A stretch of 38,674 nt of DNA, taken from NCBI RefSeq assembly GCF_003265355.1, contig NZ_QFRW01000070.1:5643-44316 (forward strand), written 5' to 3'. The notes below the pieces were generated by a model. That model was not told the DNA's origin, did no database searches, and saw nothing but the letters and a program-made list of their open reading frames with translations. Shown here in pieces: positions 30,777-38,451 of this stretch (position 1 is the first letter of the stretch; each line of letters starts with the position of its first letter). The position numbers and the translations under genes are program-made. This DNA is from Glycomyces dulcitolivorans (lineage in GTDB: Bacteria > Actinomycetota > Actinomycetes > Mycobacteriales > Micromonosporaceae).

Positions 30777-32156
30777 CTATTCGGTGAGGAACAGGAAGTA
30801 GCCGATCGAGGCGAGCATAAGGGCCCAGCCGACCGGGTGGATCTCCTTCCAGCGGCCCTTGGCCGTCATGGCGATCGGGTAGACCACCAGGCCCATCGCG
30901 ATGCCGTTCGAGATCGAGTAGGTCATCGGCATGATGACGACGATCAGGAACGCCGGGATCGCGTATTCGAGCTTGTCCCAGTCGATTCCTCCGAGCGCCT
31001 TCGCCATGAGCACGCCCACCACGATGAGCGCGGGAGCCGTGACCGCCGGGTTGTTGGCGACCAGGCCGAACACCGGGAACGCCACCAGCGAGATCAGGAA
31101 CCACACACCGGTGGTCACGGCCGTCAGGCCGGTCCGGCCGCCGACCGAGACGCCCGCGGACGACTCGATGTAGGCGGTGGTGGTCGAGGTGCCGAACACC
31201 GCCCCGGCCGAGGTCGCGATCGAGTCGGTCGCGAGGGCGCGGCCTGCGCGCGGGAGCTTGCCGTCCTCCTTGACGAGTCCGGCCTGGCCCGCGACGGCGA
31301 ACAGCGTCCCGGCGGTGTCGAAGAAGTCCACGAACAGCATGGTCAGGATGACCGCGATCATGTGGACGGTGAACGCGTCCTCGAAGCCGGTGAAGGCCGC
31401 GCCGAACGAGTCGAGGTTCGGGGTGAAGCCCTCGGCCAGCGCCGGGTCGACGACGCCGGTGAGCAGGCCCAGCCCGAGGGTGGCGAGCATCCCGTAGAAC
31501 ACGCCGCCCTTCCAGCCCAGGATCATGAACACCGCGGTGGCGAGCAGGCCGAACGTGGTCAGCAAGACCGGGCCCGAGGTGAAGTCGCCGATGGTCACGA
31601 AGGTCGCTTCGGAGGCGACGACGATGCCGCCGCCCTTGAGGCCGATGAACGCGATGAACAGGCCGATGCCCGCCCCGACCGCCAGCTTCAGCTGGGCCGG
31701 GATCGCGTTGATGATCCACTCGCGCACGCCGGTGACGGCGAGGACGAAGAACAGCACACCCGAGACGAGCGTCCCGGTCAGCGCGGTCTGCCACGGGATG
31801 CCGAGGCCGATGACCACGGTGTAGGCGAAGAACGCGTTGAGGCCCATGCCCGGTGCGGTGGCGATGGGGTAGCGGGCCCACAGGCCCATGATCAGGCAGC
31901 CGAGCGCCGAGGCGAACACCGTGGCGGTGAAGACCGCGCCCGGGTCGGGGGCGTTGCCGGAGCCGATCGCGTCGGCGATGCCGAAGCTGAGGATGCCGGG
32001 GTTGACCGCGAGGATGTAGGCCATGGCCAGGAACGTCGTGGTCCCGGCGAGGACCTCGCGCTTCCAGTTGGTCTTGTTCTCGGTCATGCCGAAGTACTTG
32101 TCGAGGCGCCCGGGCTCGGGCGCTTCCTTCTTCTCTTCTGTGGCTTCAGTGGCCAT
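30777..32156 (-). CDS. NCS2-family purine permease (AzgA/PbuG-like)
   Basis: This 459-residue transporter has 12 or more helices and belongs to the AzgA/PbuG branch (guanine/hypoxanthine:H+ symport) of the NCS2 family. Signatures are the ATAPGMGLNAFFAYTVV segment in TM3, FVDFFDTAGTLFAVA, the TSTTTAYIESSAGVSVGGRTG block and ANNPAVTAPALIVVGVLM. The start at 32156 gives a short charged N-tail (MATEATEEKKEAPEPG). GGAG lies 9-12 nt upstream. The frame is open further upstream, but that piece has no family similarity. An A/T-rich stretch at 32299-32318 on the coding strand may be its promoter. The gene is isolated and convergent with the ABC operon. Confidence 0.92.
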   Translation of the reverse strand: MATEATEEKKEAPEPGRLDKYFGMTENKTNWKREVLAGTTTFLAMAYILAVNPGILSFGIADAIGSGNAPDPGAVFTATVFASALGCLIMGLWARYPIATAPGMGLNAFFAYTVVIGLGIPWQTALTGTLVSGVLFFVLAVTGVREWIINAIPAQLKLAVGAGIGLFIAFIGLKGGGIVVASEATFVTIGDFTSGPVLLTTFGLLATAVFMILGWKGGVFYGMLATLGLGLLTGVVDPALAEGFTPNLDSFGAAFTGFEDAFTVHMIAVILTMLFVDFFDTAGTLFAVAGQAGLVKEDGKLPRAGRALATDSIATSAGAVFGTSTTTAYIESSAGVSVGGRTGLTAVTTGVWFLISLVAFPVFGLVANNPAVTAPALIVVGVLMAKALGGIDWDKLEYAIPAFLIVVIMPMTYSISNGIAMGLVVYPIAMTAKGRWKEIHPVGWALMLASIGYFLFLTE

Positions 32157-32334
32157 GTGGCGGGCACTCCTGTGCAGGCGCGTGGTGGATGCCGGGCAGC
32201 AGGCACCTCGGGAAACAGGGTAATGGGGCAGGTACTGAACCTGCGGGTAATGTACCGGGTCCGCCACGGAAAGAGAAGCCAGCTGGGGCCAGAGTTGCGA
32301 GTTTTACACACTCTTCACAGGCCGCGCGCAAAGC

Positions 32335-32373
32335 GACGCCCCGGAGCCAAGGGGGGGACGGCTCCGGGGCGTC
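32335..32373 (-). terminator. Strong hairpin A (terminator or RNA element)
   Basis: GACGCCCCGGAGCC (32335-32348) pairs perfectly with 32360-32373 over an 11-nt loop, AAGGGGGGGAC. It probably ends transcripts of the LPXTG gene (minus strand), but it lies over 200 nt from that stop. The G7 loop could pair with the CCCCC of hairpin B. Confidence 0.6.
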
Positions 32374-32381
32374 GACTTAGG

Positions 32382-32417
32382 GTCGAGCCCCCGGTGGCAG
32401 GATTCCGGGGGCTCGAC
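32382..32417 (-). terminator. Strong hairpin B (terminator or RNA element)
   Basis: GTCGAGCCCCCGG (32382-32394) pairs perfectly with CCGGGGGCTCGAC (32405-32417) over a 10-nt loop. It stands 8 nt from hairpin A. The pair may act as a double terminator between the LPXTG gene and the permease. Confidence 0.6.
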
Positions 32418-32584
32418 AAGGACCGCACCGTCAAGCAGCGGGCGGTAGTCGGAGGTCTCGCCCCGGCGCAGACTCCGCCGGGCTCCCTGCCCTGAGACAA
32501 CTGCTAAACGCGGCGGCTGCTTGTGCGGTTGCATAACGGTTCGATAACGGGCGCAGTTTTCTCCGCGGACCGCGCCCGCACCCC

Positions 32585-33673
32585 CTACTCCTCGGCCGAC
32601 TCGGTGCGGCGGCGCATGACGATCAGGATCACGACGCCCGCGAGCAGCGCGATCGCCGCGCCGACCAGGATGTACGTGAGCGAGGAACCGGTGGTCGGCA
32701 GCGCCGACCCGGCGGGAGAGGTCGAGACGGTACCGGGAGCGGTGCTGGTCGCGGCCTCCGAGCTGGACTCGGCCGCGCTCGACGACTCCTCGGAGGAGGT
32801 GGTCTCCTCCTCAGAGGTGGACTCCTCTTCCGAGGTCGACTCTTCTTCGGAGCTGGACTCCTCCTCGGAGGTCGTCTCCTCCTCAGACGTGGTCTCTTCC
32901 TCGGAGGTCGTCTCTTCCTCAGAGGTCGTCTCCTCTTCGGAAGTCGTCTCTTCCTCGGAGGTGGTCTCCTCTTCAGAGGTCGTTTCCTCTTCCGAGGTGG
33001 TCTCCTCTTCCGAGGTGGTCTCCTCCTCAGAAGTGGTCTCTTCCTCCGAAGTCGTCTCCTCCTCCGAGGAGGTGGTCTCCTCGGGGCTGGTCGGCTCCTC
33101 CGAGCTGGGCTCCTCGGTGGTCGGCTCCTCGGACTCGCTCGGGGTCTCCTCCCCCGGAGGCTCCTCGGTCGCGGGGCAGGCGTGGGTCAGGTTGAAGTAG
33201 TCGCGGTTCTGACCACCGCCGCCGTTCCCGTTGCCGCCCTTCTTCTTGTCGTCCTCGTCGCGCTGGATCTCGGCCTCGGCGTCGATGAGCGTGAGCCCGG
33301 CCGGGGTGATGATGTACGCCTTGTTGTTCCCCGAACCGGAGACGATCCCGCCGTCGTCTTCGGTGTTGTAGCGAACGGTGTTGCCGTCCTCGTCCTGGAA
33401 GACGGCCTCGATGTACTCGAAGTTCCCTTCGGCGCCGACCGAGCTGGGCAGCACGAAGACCCAGCCGTCGAGCCAGTCCTCGGTGCTCCCCGGGATCTGG
33501 TCGCAGCTGTGGTTCTCGAAGCCCTCGGCGGTCGTCGGCACGTTGCCGGGGTTGATGTCGATGGTGACGCGGTTCCCCGCGAGCGCGGGGACCGCGAAGG
33601 CGATTGCAACGGCTCCCGCCAGGCCGGCGGCGGCTATGGCGCCGGCGAGCTTCTTGCGGCGTGTGAGTTTCAA
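32585..33673 (-). CDS. Sortase-anchored LPXTG surface protein with Ser/Thr/Glu stalk
   Basis: This 362-residue wall-anchored protein has a signal peptide (MKLTRRKKLAG, a hydrophobic core, then ALA). A globular head of about 120 residues follows, with two Cys (NHSCDQIP and THACPATEE) and WVFVLPSSVGAEGNFEYIEA. A long acidic stalk holds 14 SEEETT-type hexapeptides. The sorting signal is LPTTG plus a hydrophobic helix and an RRR tail. The start is probably TTG at 33673, with GGAG 9 nt upstream, because no ATG or GTG fits the signal peptide. The head is clearly paralogous to the next gene's. No sortase gene is in the window. The ligand or role is unknown. Confidence 0.83.
   Translation of the reverse strand: MKLTRRKKLAGAIAAAGLAGAVAIAFAVPALAGNRVTIDINPGNVPTTAEGFENHSCDQIPGSTEDWLDGWVFVLPSSVGAEGNFEYIEAVFQDEDGNTVRYNTEDDGGIVSGSGNNKAYIITPAGLTLIDAEAEIQRDEDDKKKGGNGNGGGGQNRDYFNLTHACPATEEPPGEETPSESEEPTTEEPSSEEPTSPEETTSSEEETTSEEETTSEEETTSEEETTSEEETTSEEETTSEEETTSEEETTSEEETTSEEETTSEEETTSEEESSSEEESTSEEESTSEEETTSSEESSSAAESSSEAATSTAPGTVSTSPAGSALPTTGSSLTYILVGAAIALLAGVVILIVMRRRTESAEE
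32814..33065 (-). repeat. 14 tandem 18-bp repeats coding the SEEETT stalk
   Basis: Fourteen in-frame 18-bp units encode a hexapeptide close to SEEETT. Units differ mainly at silent third positions, so the peptide is kept while the DNA drifts. A change in unit number would only lengthen or shorten the stalk. Confidence 0.88.
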
Positions 33674-33857
33674 GGGAGTGCGCTCCGTGATGGGTGGTCG
33701 GAGGTGTCGGACATGCCGGGTCCGACGGCGCCTGGGCCAGGCGCGGGCGAAGTGATCACGCCATGAAGTGCGGGGCAGTTGCGATCCGAAAGGGTGGATC
33801 CGAAAATCGACCGAACGGCTGACCTGCCAATCCACCCCGAAATCCCCGAAAAACGGA

Positions 33858-33889
33858 GGAGTCCCCGGGGCCGAGGCCCCGGGGGCTCC
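33858..33889 (-). terminator. Terminator after the second LPXTG gene
   Basis: GGAGTCCCCGGGGCC (33858-33872) pairs with GGCCCCGGGGGCTCC (33875-33889), with one G-U pair and a tight CGAG loop. It lies 17 nt past the stop at 33907 on the minus strand. It separates that gene from the LPXTG gene at 32585. The upstream leader 33674-33857 also holds a GCGCCTGG/CCAGGCGC palindrome with no assigned role. Confidence 0.75.
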
Positions 33890-33906
33890 GCGTCGGGAGG
33901 CCTTGC

Positions 33907-34560
33907 CTAGGAGTCCTGGGCCGCGCGGCGGCGCTGGATCAGGAGCAGGACCGCCCCGGCGGCGGCGAGGGCCGCGGCCGAGGTGAGCACCAGTGCGGTC
34001 GGCGGGCCCGTGACCGGCAGGACCGGACCTGAAGGCGAGGTCGAGGCCTCGGTCGGGCTCTCCTCGCCCGAGGAGGAGGGCTCCTCCGAGGACGGCTCCT
34101 CGCCGGTGGGCTCCTCGGTGGGCGCTCCGAGGCAGGTGCGGACCAGGTCGAAGGTCGCGCCCTCGTCGGGGTCGTTGACCAGGGCGTCGGCGTCGAGGAG
34201 GGTCCAGCCCGTGGGCGCAGTGACGTACGCCGTGTCCTCGCCGAGGACGCCGCCGTGGACCCCCATGGTGCGGGTCCGCTCGCTGCCGGTCGCGTCGGCG
34301 TAGGTCGCGGTGATGTCGACGAAGTTCCCTTCGGCCCCGGCGGAATCGGGGAGCGCGAAGACCCAGACGTCGTGGTCGTCGCCGAGTTCGGGGAGGTCGT
34401 CGCAAGAGTGGGTGGGGAACTCCTCTGCGGTCGTGGGGATCTGGTCGCGGTTGATGAGGATGAGGACTTCGGCGGCCTGCGCGGGCGTCGCGAGGGCGAC
34501 GGCCGCGGCGATGCCGGCGGCGGCCGCGAGGCCGGTGGTGAGGGATCGTCTGAGCTGCAT
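33907..34560 (-). CDS. Sortase-anchored LPXTG surface protein, paralogue of the neighbour
   Basis: This 217-residue protein has a signal peptide ending in AQA (about residue 29). The globular head of about 120 residues has the same pattern as the downstream paralogue: IPTTAEEFPTHSCDDLP, VWVFALPDSAGAEGNF and a second Cys in LVRTCLGAPTEEP. The Ser/Pro/Glu stalk here is short. It ends in LPVTG, a hydrophobic helix and RRR. The stalk lacks the SEEETT repeats, so the two genes differ mainly in reach from the wall. The ATG at 34560 has a GAGACC site upstream. A hairpin separates the two genes, so they are probably transcribed separately. The function is unknown. Confidence 0.85.
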   Translation of the reverse strand: MQLRRSLTTGLAAAAGIAAAVALATPAQAAEVLILINRDQIPTTAEEFPTHSCDDLPELGDDHDVWVFALPDSAGAEGNFVDITATYADATGSERTRTMGVHGGVLGEDTAYVTAPTGWTLLDADALVNDPDEGATFDLVRTCLGAPTEEPTGEEPSSEEPSSSGEESPTEASTSPSGPVLPVTGPPTALVLTSAAALAAAGAVLLLIQRRRAAQDS

Positions 34561-34658
34561 GACAAGGGTCTCCGAACGGCTCGACCGGCGGAGTGACCCT
34601 GCCGGATGCGGAGGTAGGCATTTGATCCACGCTCGACTTCGGACCGTGGTTGCGGTGC

Positions 34659-34680
34659 GTTCACCCGGCGTTCAGAAAGG
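34659..34680 (+). promoter_or_regulatory. Second Pho-box-like tandem repeat
   Basis: GTTCACCCGGC (34659-34669) and GTTCAGAAAGG (34670-34680) are two adjacent 11-mers. The first fits the Pho direct-repeat consensus closely and the second only in GTTCA and the final GG. The box lies 44 nt before the GH95 start, the same distance as the box before the aldo-keto reductase. Confidence 0.5.
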
Positions 34681-34689
34681 GCGGGCCGG

Positions 34690-34724
34690 AGCGCCCTGCG
34701 GCACGGATCCTATAGGATATAGGC
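34690..34724 (+). promoter_or_regulatory. Promoter of the GH95 gene
   Basis: TAGGAT (34713-34718) ends 6 nt (ATAGGC) before the ATG, which fits a leaderless mRNA. The -35 position (34690-34695, AGCGCC) is poor, so an activator at the upstream repeat would be needed. TCCTATAGGA (34708-34717) is a perfect 10-bp palindrome over the -10. Confidence 0.5.
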
Positions 34725-36977
34725 ATGCCGCATGCATTGAAGCTGAGCTATGACAAACCTGCGGAAGCCTGGCACGACGGCCTCCCTCTCGGGAACGGCC
34801 GCGTCGGGGCAATGCTGGTCGGGAACCGGATCGAGCTGAACGAGGACGGCTTCTGGTCCGGGACCGGCAACCAGGGCGTCCCCGACGGCGTCGAAGGGAT
34901 CGCCGCCGAAGCCGCCGAACTGGTCAGGCGCGGCGAGTACTTCGCCGCCGACCAGCTCCTCACGAAACTCCAGGGCCCGAGCACCGAGGCGTACCAGCCG
35001 GCGGGCGCGTTCACCGCCGTCATCTCCGACGACGGCGGGTTCGAGCACCGCGAGCTCGACCTGCGCGACGGCGTCGCGACCACCGTGCACGGCCGCGTGA
35101 GGCAAAGGGTGTTCGCGTCGGTCGCCTACGGCGTCATCGCGATCCGCTGGAGCGCCGCGCAGCCGTTCGACCTCGACCTGGGCTTCGCGTGGCCGCACGA
35201 GGGCGGCTCCACGGTCGCCGACTACGACGAGCTGAGCTTCACCGGCCACGCCCCCTCCACGGTCCACGGCAACGGCGGACCGGACTACACCGCCGTCGAA
35301 GGCGTGCGCCGCCTCGGCCTGAACGCGCAGCTGCGCTGCGACGGCGAGGTCGTCCCCGCGGCCGGCGGGCACCGCTTCACCGGCTGCCGCGAGGTCGAGG
35401 TCTACCTCGCGCTCCACTCCGACTTCGACGAGGCCGCCGCCCTCGACCGCGCGCAGGGCGAGGCCCGCCGCGCGGCCGCCACCGGCTGGACGGCCGTCCT
35501 CGCCGACCACGTCGCGGCCCACCGGGCCGTCATGGACCGCGTCGTCCTGGAGCTCGGTCCACAGGAGCCTGTGGACAACTCCACCGCCGAGCGGCTGCGC
35601 CGCCGCGCCTCGGGTGAGGCGGACGAGGGCCTCGCGGTGCTCGCGTTCCAGTACGGGCGCTACCTCCTGGCCGCGTCCTCGCGGCCCGGCACGCAGGCCG
35701 CGAACCTCCAGGGCATCTGGAACGACCAGGTCAGGCCCCCGTGGAACTGCGACTACACCACCAACATCAACGTCGAGATGAACTACTGGCCCGCCGAGAC
35801 CTGCGGGCTCCCGGAGTTCCACGAGCCGCTGTTCGACCTCGTCGACGGCCTGTCGAAGACCGGTGAGGAGACCGCGCGGCGCATGTACGACGCGGGCGGC
35901 TGGTGCTGCCACCACAACACCGACTACTGGCGCCTGACCACCCCGGTCGACGGCCGCGCCTGCTGGCAGGCCTGGCCCATGGGCGGCCTGTGGCTCGCCA
36001 TGCACATCGCCGAGCACTGGCGTTTCGGCCGCGACGAGGAGTTCCTCGCCGAGCGGCTCCCGGTCGTCCTCGGCGCGGCCCGCTTCGCGTACGACCGGCT
36101 CTCCGAAGGCAAGGACGGCACGCTCGTCACCAGCCCGGCGTCGAGCCCGGAGAACGAGTTCGTGACCCCCCAAGGCAACTCGGCGATCGACGAGTCGACG
36201 GGGATGGACGCGGCGCTCGTGCGCGAGCTGTTCGCGTTCGTCGTCGAGGCCGCCGACGTCGTCGCCGAGACCCTCCACGGCGAGGACCTCCAGCTCGTCA
36301 AGGGCATCCAGGAGGCCCTGCCGCGCCTGGCCGGGCCGAAGATCGGCGCCGACGGGCGGCTCCTCGAATGGGCCGACGAGCGCGAGGAGGCCGAGCCGCA
36401 CCACCGGCACGTCTCGCACCTGTACGGGGTCTTCCCCGGCGACTCGTTCGCCGACTCCCCCGAGCTGCTCGACGCGGCCCGCAAGAGCCTCGAAGCGCGC
36501 GGCGACGCCGGGACCGGCTGGTCGCTCGCGTGGAAGACCGCCCTGTGGGCGCGCCTGGGCGACGGCGACCGCGCGCACCGGCTCCTCGGGGAGTTCCTGA
36601 CCCCGGTCGGGTTCCGCGGCGAGGGCGTCGAGTACGCCGACGGCGGCGTCTACTCCTCGCTGCTGTGCGCGCACCCGCCGTTCCAGATCGACGGGAACTT
36701 CGGGACGACCGCGGCGATCGCCGAGATGCTCGTGCAGTCGCACCGCGCCGTCGACGGCGACCCGGTGATCGAACTGCTCCCGGCGCTGCCGGGCGCCTGG
36801 CCCGAGGGCGAGGTGCGCGGCCTGCGGGCCCGCGGCGGGGTGACCGTGGAGCGCCTGGCCTGGAGCGGCGGGGCCGTGACGGCGCTTCGGCTCGTGTCGA
36901 GCGTGGACACGAGGGTGCGGGTGCTGGGGCGGGAGGTCGCGCTCGCGGCCGGCGTCCCGTGGACCCACGGGAGCTGA
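34725..36977 (+). CDS. Glycoside hydrolase family 95 (alpha-L-fucosidase type)
   Basis: This 750-residue cytoplasmic enzyme belongs to GH95, inverting alpha-L-fucosidases and related alpha-L-galactosidases. It has an N-terminal beta domain, starting WHDGLPLGNGRVGAMLVGN, and an (alpha/alpha)6 barrel. Barrel motifs include LQGIWNDQVRPPWNCDYTTN, INVEMNYWPAE, TSPASSPENEFVTPQG (probable catalytic Glu), HHRHVSHLYG, GWSLAWKT and FQIDGNFGTTAAI (conserved Asp). There is no signal peptide, so it would act on imported fucosylated oligosaccharides. No sugar transporter is nearby. The ATG is preceded by a -10 but no ribosome site. A Pho-like repeat upstream links its control to the phosphate response or to a related PhoB-family regulator. 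A GNRA-loop hairpin follows. Confidence 0.92.
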   Translation: MPHALKLSYDKPAEAWHDGLPLGNGRVGAMLVGNRIELNEDGFWSGTGNQGVPDGVEGIAAEAAELVRRGEYFAADQLLTKLQGPSTEAYQPAGAFTAVISDDGGFEHRELDLRDGVATTVHGRVRQRVFASVAYGVIAIRWSAAQPFDLDLGFAWPHEGGSTVADYDELSFTGHAPSTVHGNGGPDYTAVEGVRRLGLNAQLRCDGEVVPAAGGHRFTGCREVEVYLALHSDFDEAAALDRAQGEARRAAATGWTAVLADHVAAHRAVMDRVVLELGPQEPVDNSTAERLRRRASGEADEGLAVLAFQYGRYLLAASSRPGTQAANLQGIWNDQVRPPWNCDYTTNINVEMNYWPAETCGLPEFHEPLFDLVDGLSKTGEETARRMYDAGGWCCHHNTDYWRLTTPVDGRACWQAWPMGGLWLAMHIAEHWRFGRDEEFLAERLPVVLGAARFAYDRLSEGKDGTLVTSPASSPENEFVTPQGNSAIDESTGMDAALVRELFAFVVEAADVVAETLHGEDLQLVKGIQEALPRLAGPKIGADGRLLEWADEREEAEPHHRHVSHLYGVFPGDSFADSPELLDAARKSLEARGDAGTGWSLAWKTALWARLGDGDRAHRLLGEFLTPVGFRGEGVEYADGGVYSSLLCAHPPFQIDGNFGTTAAIAEMLVQSHRAVDGDPVIELLPALPGAWPEGEVRGLRARGGVTVERLAWSGGAVTALRLVSSVDTRVRVLGREVALAAGVPWTHGS

Positions 36978-36998
36978 TGCGTCCCTGGGACAAAGGGG

Positions 36999-37030
36999 AG
37001 CGGCCGGAGTCCGCGAGGACTCCGGCCGCT
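36999..37030. terminator. Bidirectional terminator between GH95 and the secreted-protein cluster
   Basis: AGCGGCCGGAGTCC (36999-37012) pairs perfectly with 37017-37030 over a GCGA (GNRA) tetraloop. It lies 21 nt from each of the two convergent stops. Confidence 0.85.
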
Positions 37031-37050
37031 TGGGTATGAAGGTGTGTCTC

Positions 37051-37551
37051 TCAGCAGGTTCCGGTCACCGGTGACTGGCCCACGTTGATTTGGCACACCT
37101 GCCACTGGAAGGCTCCAGTGGTGTCGGCGTTGACCAGCGACATCCCGCTCCCGGGGCCCACCGGTTCCTTCGGGCCCTTGATCGAGTTGTCGCAGACCGC
37201 GTCCTGCGTGGTCGCCGCGACGGCGATCCCGCAGATCTTGAACTTCGAGAAGTTCCGCAGGTCGATGTTCGCCAGCGACGCCCCTCCGTAGCCCTCGGGG
37301 AGCGCGGGAAGGGACTCGCCGCCGGCCATCTCGTCCGCCGGAGGCGAGCCGAGAACGGTGCCGCAGGCCGTGTCGGTGATCGCACCGACCTGGTCGGCCT
37401 CACAGACGCCGGGAAGTACCGAGTCGTGCTCGGACTCCACGGTGGCAAGCGTCAGCCAGTCGGGAGTGGAGGCCTGGGCCGCCCCTCCCGTGAACGCCGC
37501 GGCAGCTGCGGCTGCGGCGGCCGAGACCGCCACCATGGTGGTGTTACGCAT
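37051..37551 (-). CDS. Secreted protein with three CX12C modules (divergent family member)
   Basis: This 166-residue precursor has an alanine-rich signal peptide ending in AQA (about residue 27). The mature protein has six cysteines in three pairs of identical spacing: C50-C63, C107-C120 and C153-C166, each CX12C. The second pair reads ANIDLRNFSKFKICG, then VCDNS. The third reads LVNADTTGAFQWQVCQINVG. These match the NIDASDAAHWQICGQNV and CDNRDH core of the next two genes, so this is a diverged paralogue. The first pair (PGVCEADQVG) is degenerate. AGAGGAA precedes the ATG. I do not recognise the family. A surface-active, structural or antimicrobial role could be tested. Confidence 0.75.
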   Translation of the reverse strand: MRNTTMVAVSAAAAAAAAAFTGGAAQASTPDWLTLATVESEHDSVLPGVCEADQVGAITDTACGTVLGSPPADEMAGGESLPALPEGYGGASLANIDLRNFSKFKICGIAVAATTQDAVCDNSIKGPKEPVGPGSGMSLVNADTTGAFQWQVCQINVGQSPVTGTC

Positions 37552-37595
37552 GTTCCTCTACCTTTTTCTCGACCAAACCGGGGGACGCGACTGGT

Positions 37596-38150
37596 CTAGT
37601 AGTCGCCCTGGTCGTCGCCCTTGTCGGGGCCGTCACCGTCGTCGGTGACGTGGTCGGCGTTGAGGCACTGCTGGTCGAGCGACGGCGAGACGCCGACGTT
37701 CTGGCCGCAGATCTGCCAGTGGGCAGCCGAGGAGGCGTCGAGGTTCGCGGCCGAGATCTGGCCGGCGTTGACGCCCGAGCCCGCGTTGTCACCGAAGTGG
37801 TCGCGGTTGTCGCAGACCTGGCTGAACGACTGCGTGAGCACGTTCTGGCCGCAGATCTGCCAGTGCGCGGCGCTGGAGGCGTCCACGTTCACGGCGGAGA
37901 TGTCGCCCGCGTTGACGCCCGAGCCCTGGTCTTCGCCGAAGTGGTCGCGGTTGTCGCAGTTCTGGTCGTACGACTGGGTCAGGATGTTCTGCCCGCAGAT
38001 CTGCCAGTGCGCCGCGTCCGAGGCGTCGATGTTGACCAGGGAGACCGGGCCGGCGTTGACGCCGGAGGCCGCGGCCATGACGGGCGAAGCCGCACCGAGG
38101 GCGGCGACGGCGCCGGCAGCGGCGGCGGTGACGGCGAGAACCTTGCGCAT
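37596..38150 (-). CDS. Secreted protein with three 48-residue two-cysteine modules
   Basis: This 184-residue precursor has a signal peptide (MRKVLAVTAAAAGAVAALG, cleavage near MAA-27). Three modules repeat at 48-residue spacing, each with SGVNAGxIS, NxDASSAAHWQICGQN and a second Cys followed by DNRDHFG. The Cys pairs are C52-C65, C100-C113 and C148-C162. The last module is a variant cap with NVGVSPSLDQQCLNADH and CX13C, followed by an Asp/Gly-rich tail. AAAGGAA precedes the ATG. Its first module and signal peptide are almost the same as in the gene at 38215, so the two arose by tandem duplication. Six Cys and repeated hydrophobic stretches recall chaplins and rodlins, but the sequence differs. 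Confidence 0.85.
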   Translation of the reverse strand: MRKVLAVTAAAAGAVAALGAASPVMAAASGVNAGPVSLVNIDASDAAHWQICGQNILTQSYDQNCDNRDHFGEDQGSGVNAGDISAVNVDASSAAHWQICGQNVLTQSFSQVCDNRDHFGDNAGSGVNAGQISAANLDASSAAHWQICGQNVGVSPSLDQQCLNADHVTDDGDGPDKGDDQGDY

Positions 38151-38451
38151 GTGATGAGTTCCTTTCGTAAGGGACGGGGCGGGCCCCCAGGCTGGAGGCC
38201 CGCCCCCGGTCGAATTACTCGGCCGCGTGGGTCAGGTGGTCGTAGTTCTTGCACTGCTGGTCGAGCGACGGCGCGACGCCGACGTTCTGGCCGCAGATCT
38301 GCCAGTGGGCGGCGTCCGAGATGTCCAGGTTGCCCAGCGACACGTCGCCGGGGGTCACGCCGGACTGCGGGCCCGCACCGATGTGGTCGCGGTTGTCGCA
38401 GTTCTGGTTGAAGGACTGCGTGAGCACGTTCTGGCCGCAGATCTGCCAGTG
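37698..38451 (-). repeat. Five copies of a 144-bp module repeat in two adjacent genes
   Basis: The block GTTCTGGCCGCAGATCTGCC, with minor changes, begins at 37698, 37842, 37986, 38284 and 38428. Spacing is exactly 144 bp inside each gene (3 copies, then 2). High DNA identity suggests recent duplication or gene conversion. Confidence 0.88.
38176..38206 (-). terminator. Terminator after the gene at 38215
   Basis: GGGGCGGGCC (38176-38185) pairs perfectly with GGCCCGCCCC (38197-38206) over an 11-nt loop. It lies 8 nt past the stop and before the ribosome site of the next gene, so the two paralogues are probably separate transcripts. Confidence 0.7.

Larger units (their letters stand above)
32157..32584. 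other. 428-bp intergenic region with promoter-like tract and two hairpins
   Basis: No gene is visible between the purine permease start and the LPXTG gene stop. On the minus strand an A/T-rich tract at about 32299-32318 reads TGTAAAACT. TTGCGC sits about 17 nt upstream of its TGTAAA, so it may be the permease promoter. Two perfect tandem hairpins lie at 32335-32373 and 32382-32417. The remaining 32418-32584 has no motif that I can support. Confidence 0.5.

Noticed and set aside
32157-32334. Purine riboswitch upstream of the NCS2 permease
   Set aside because: I could not find the conserved three-way junction core. Only an A/T-rich promoter-like tract is visible.
32525-32560. tRNA-like GGTTCGATAAC segment
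   Set aside because: It resembles a T arm, but no acceptor or anticodon stem can be built around it.
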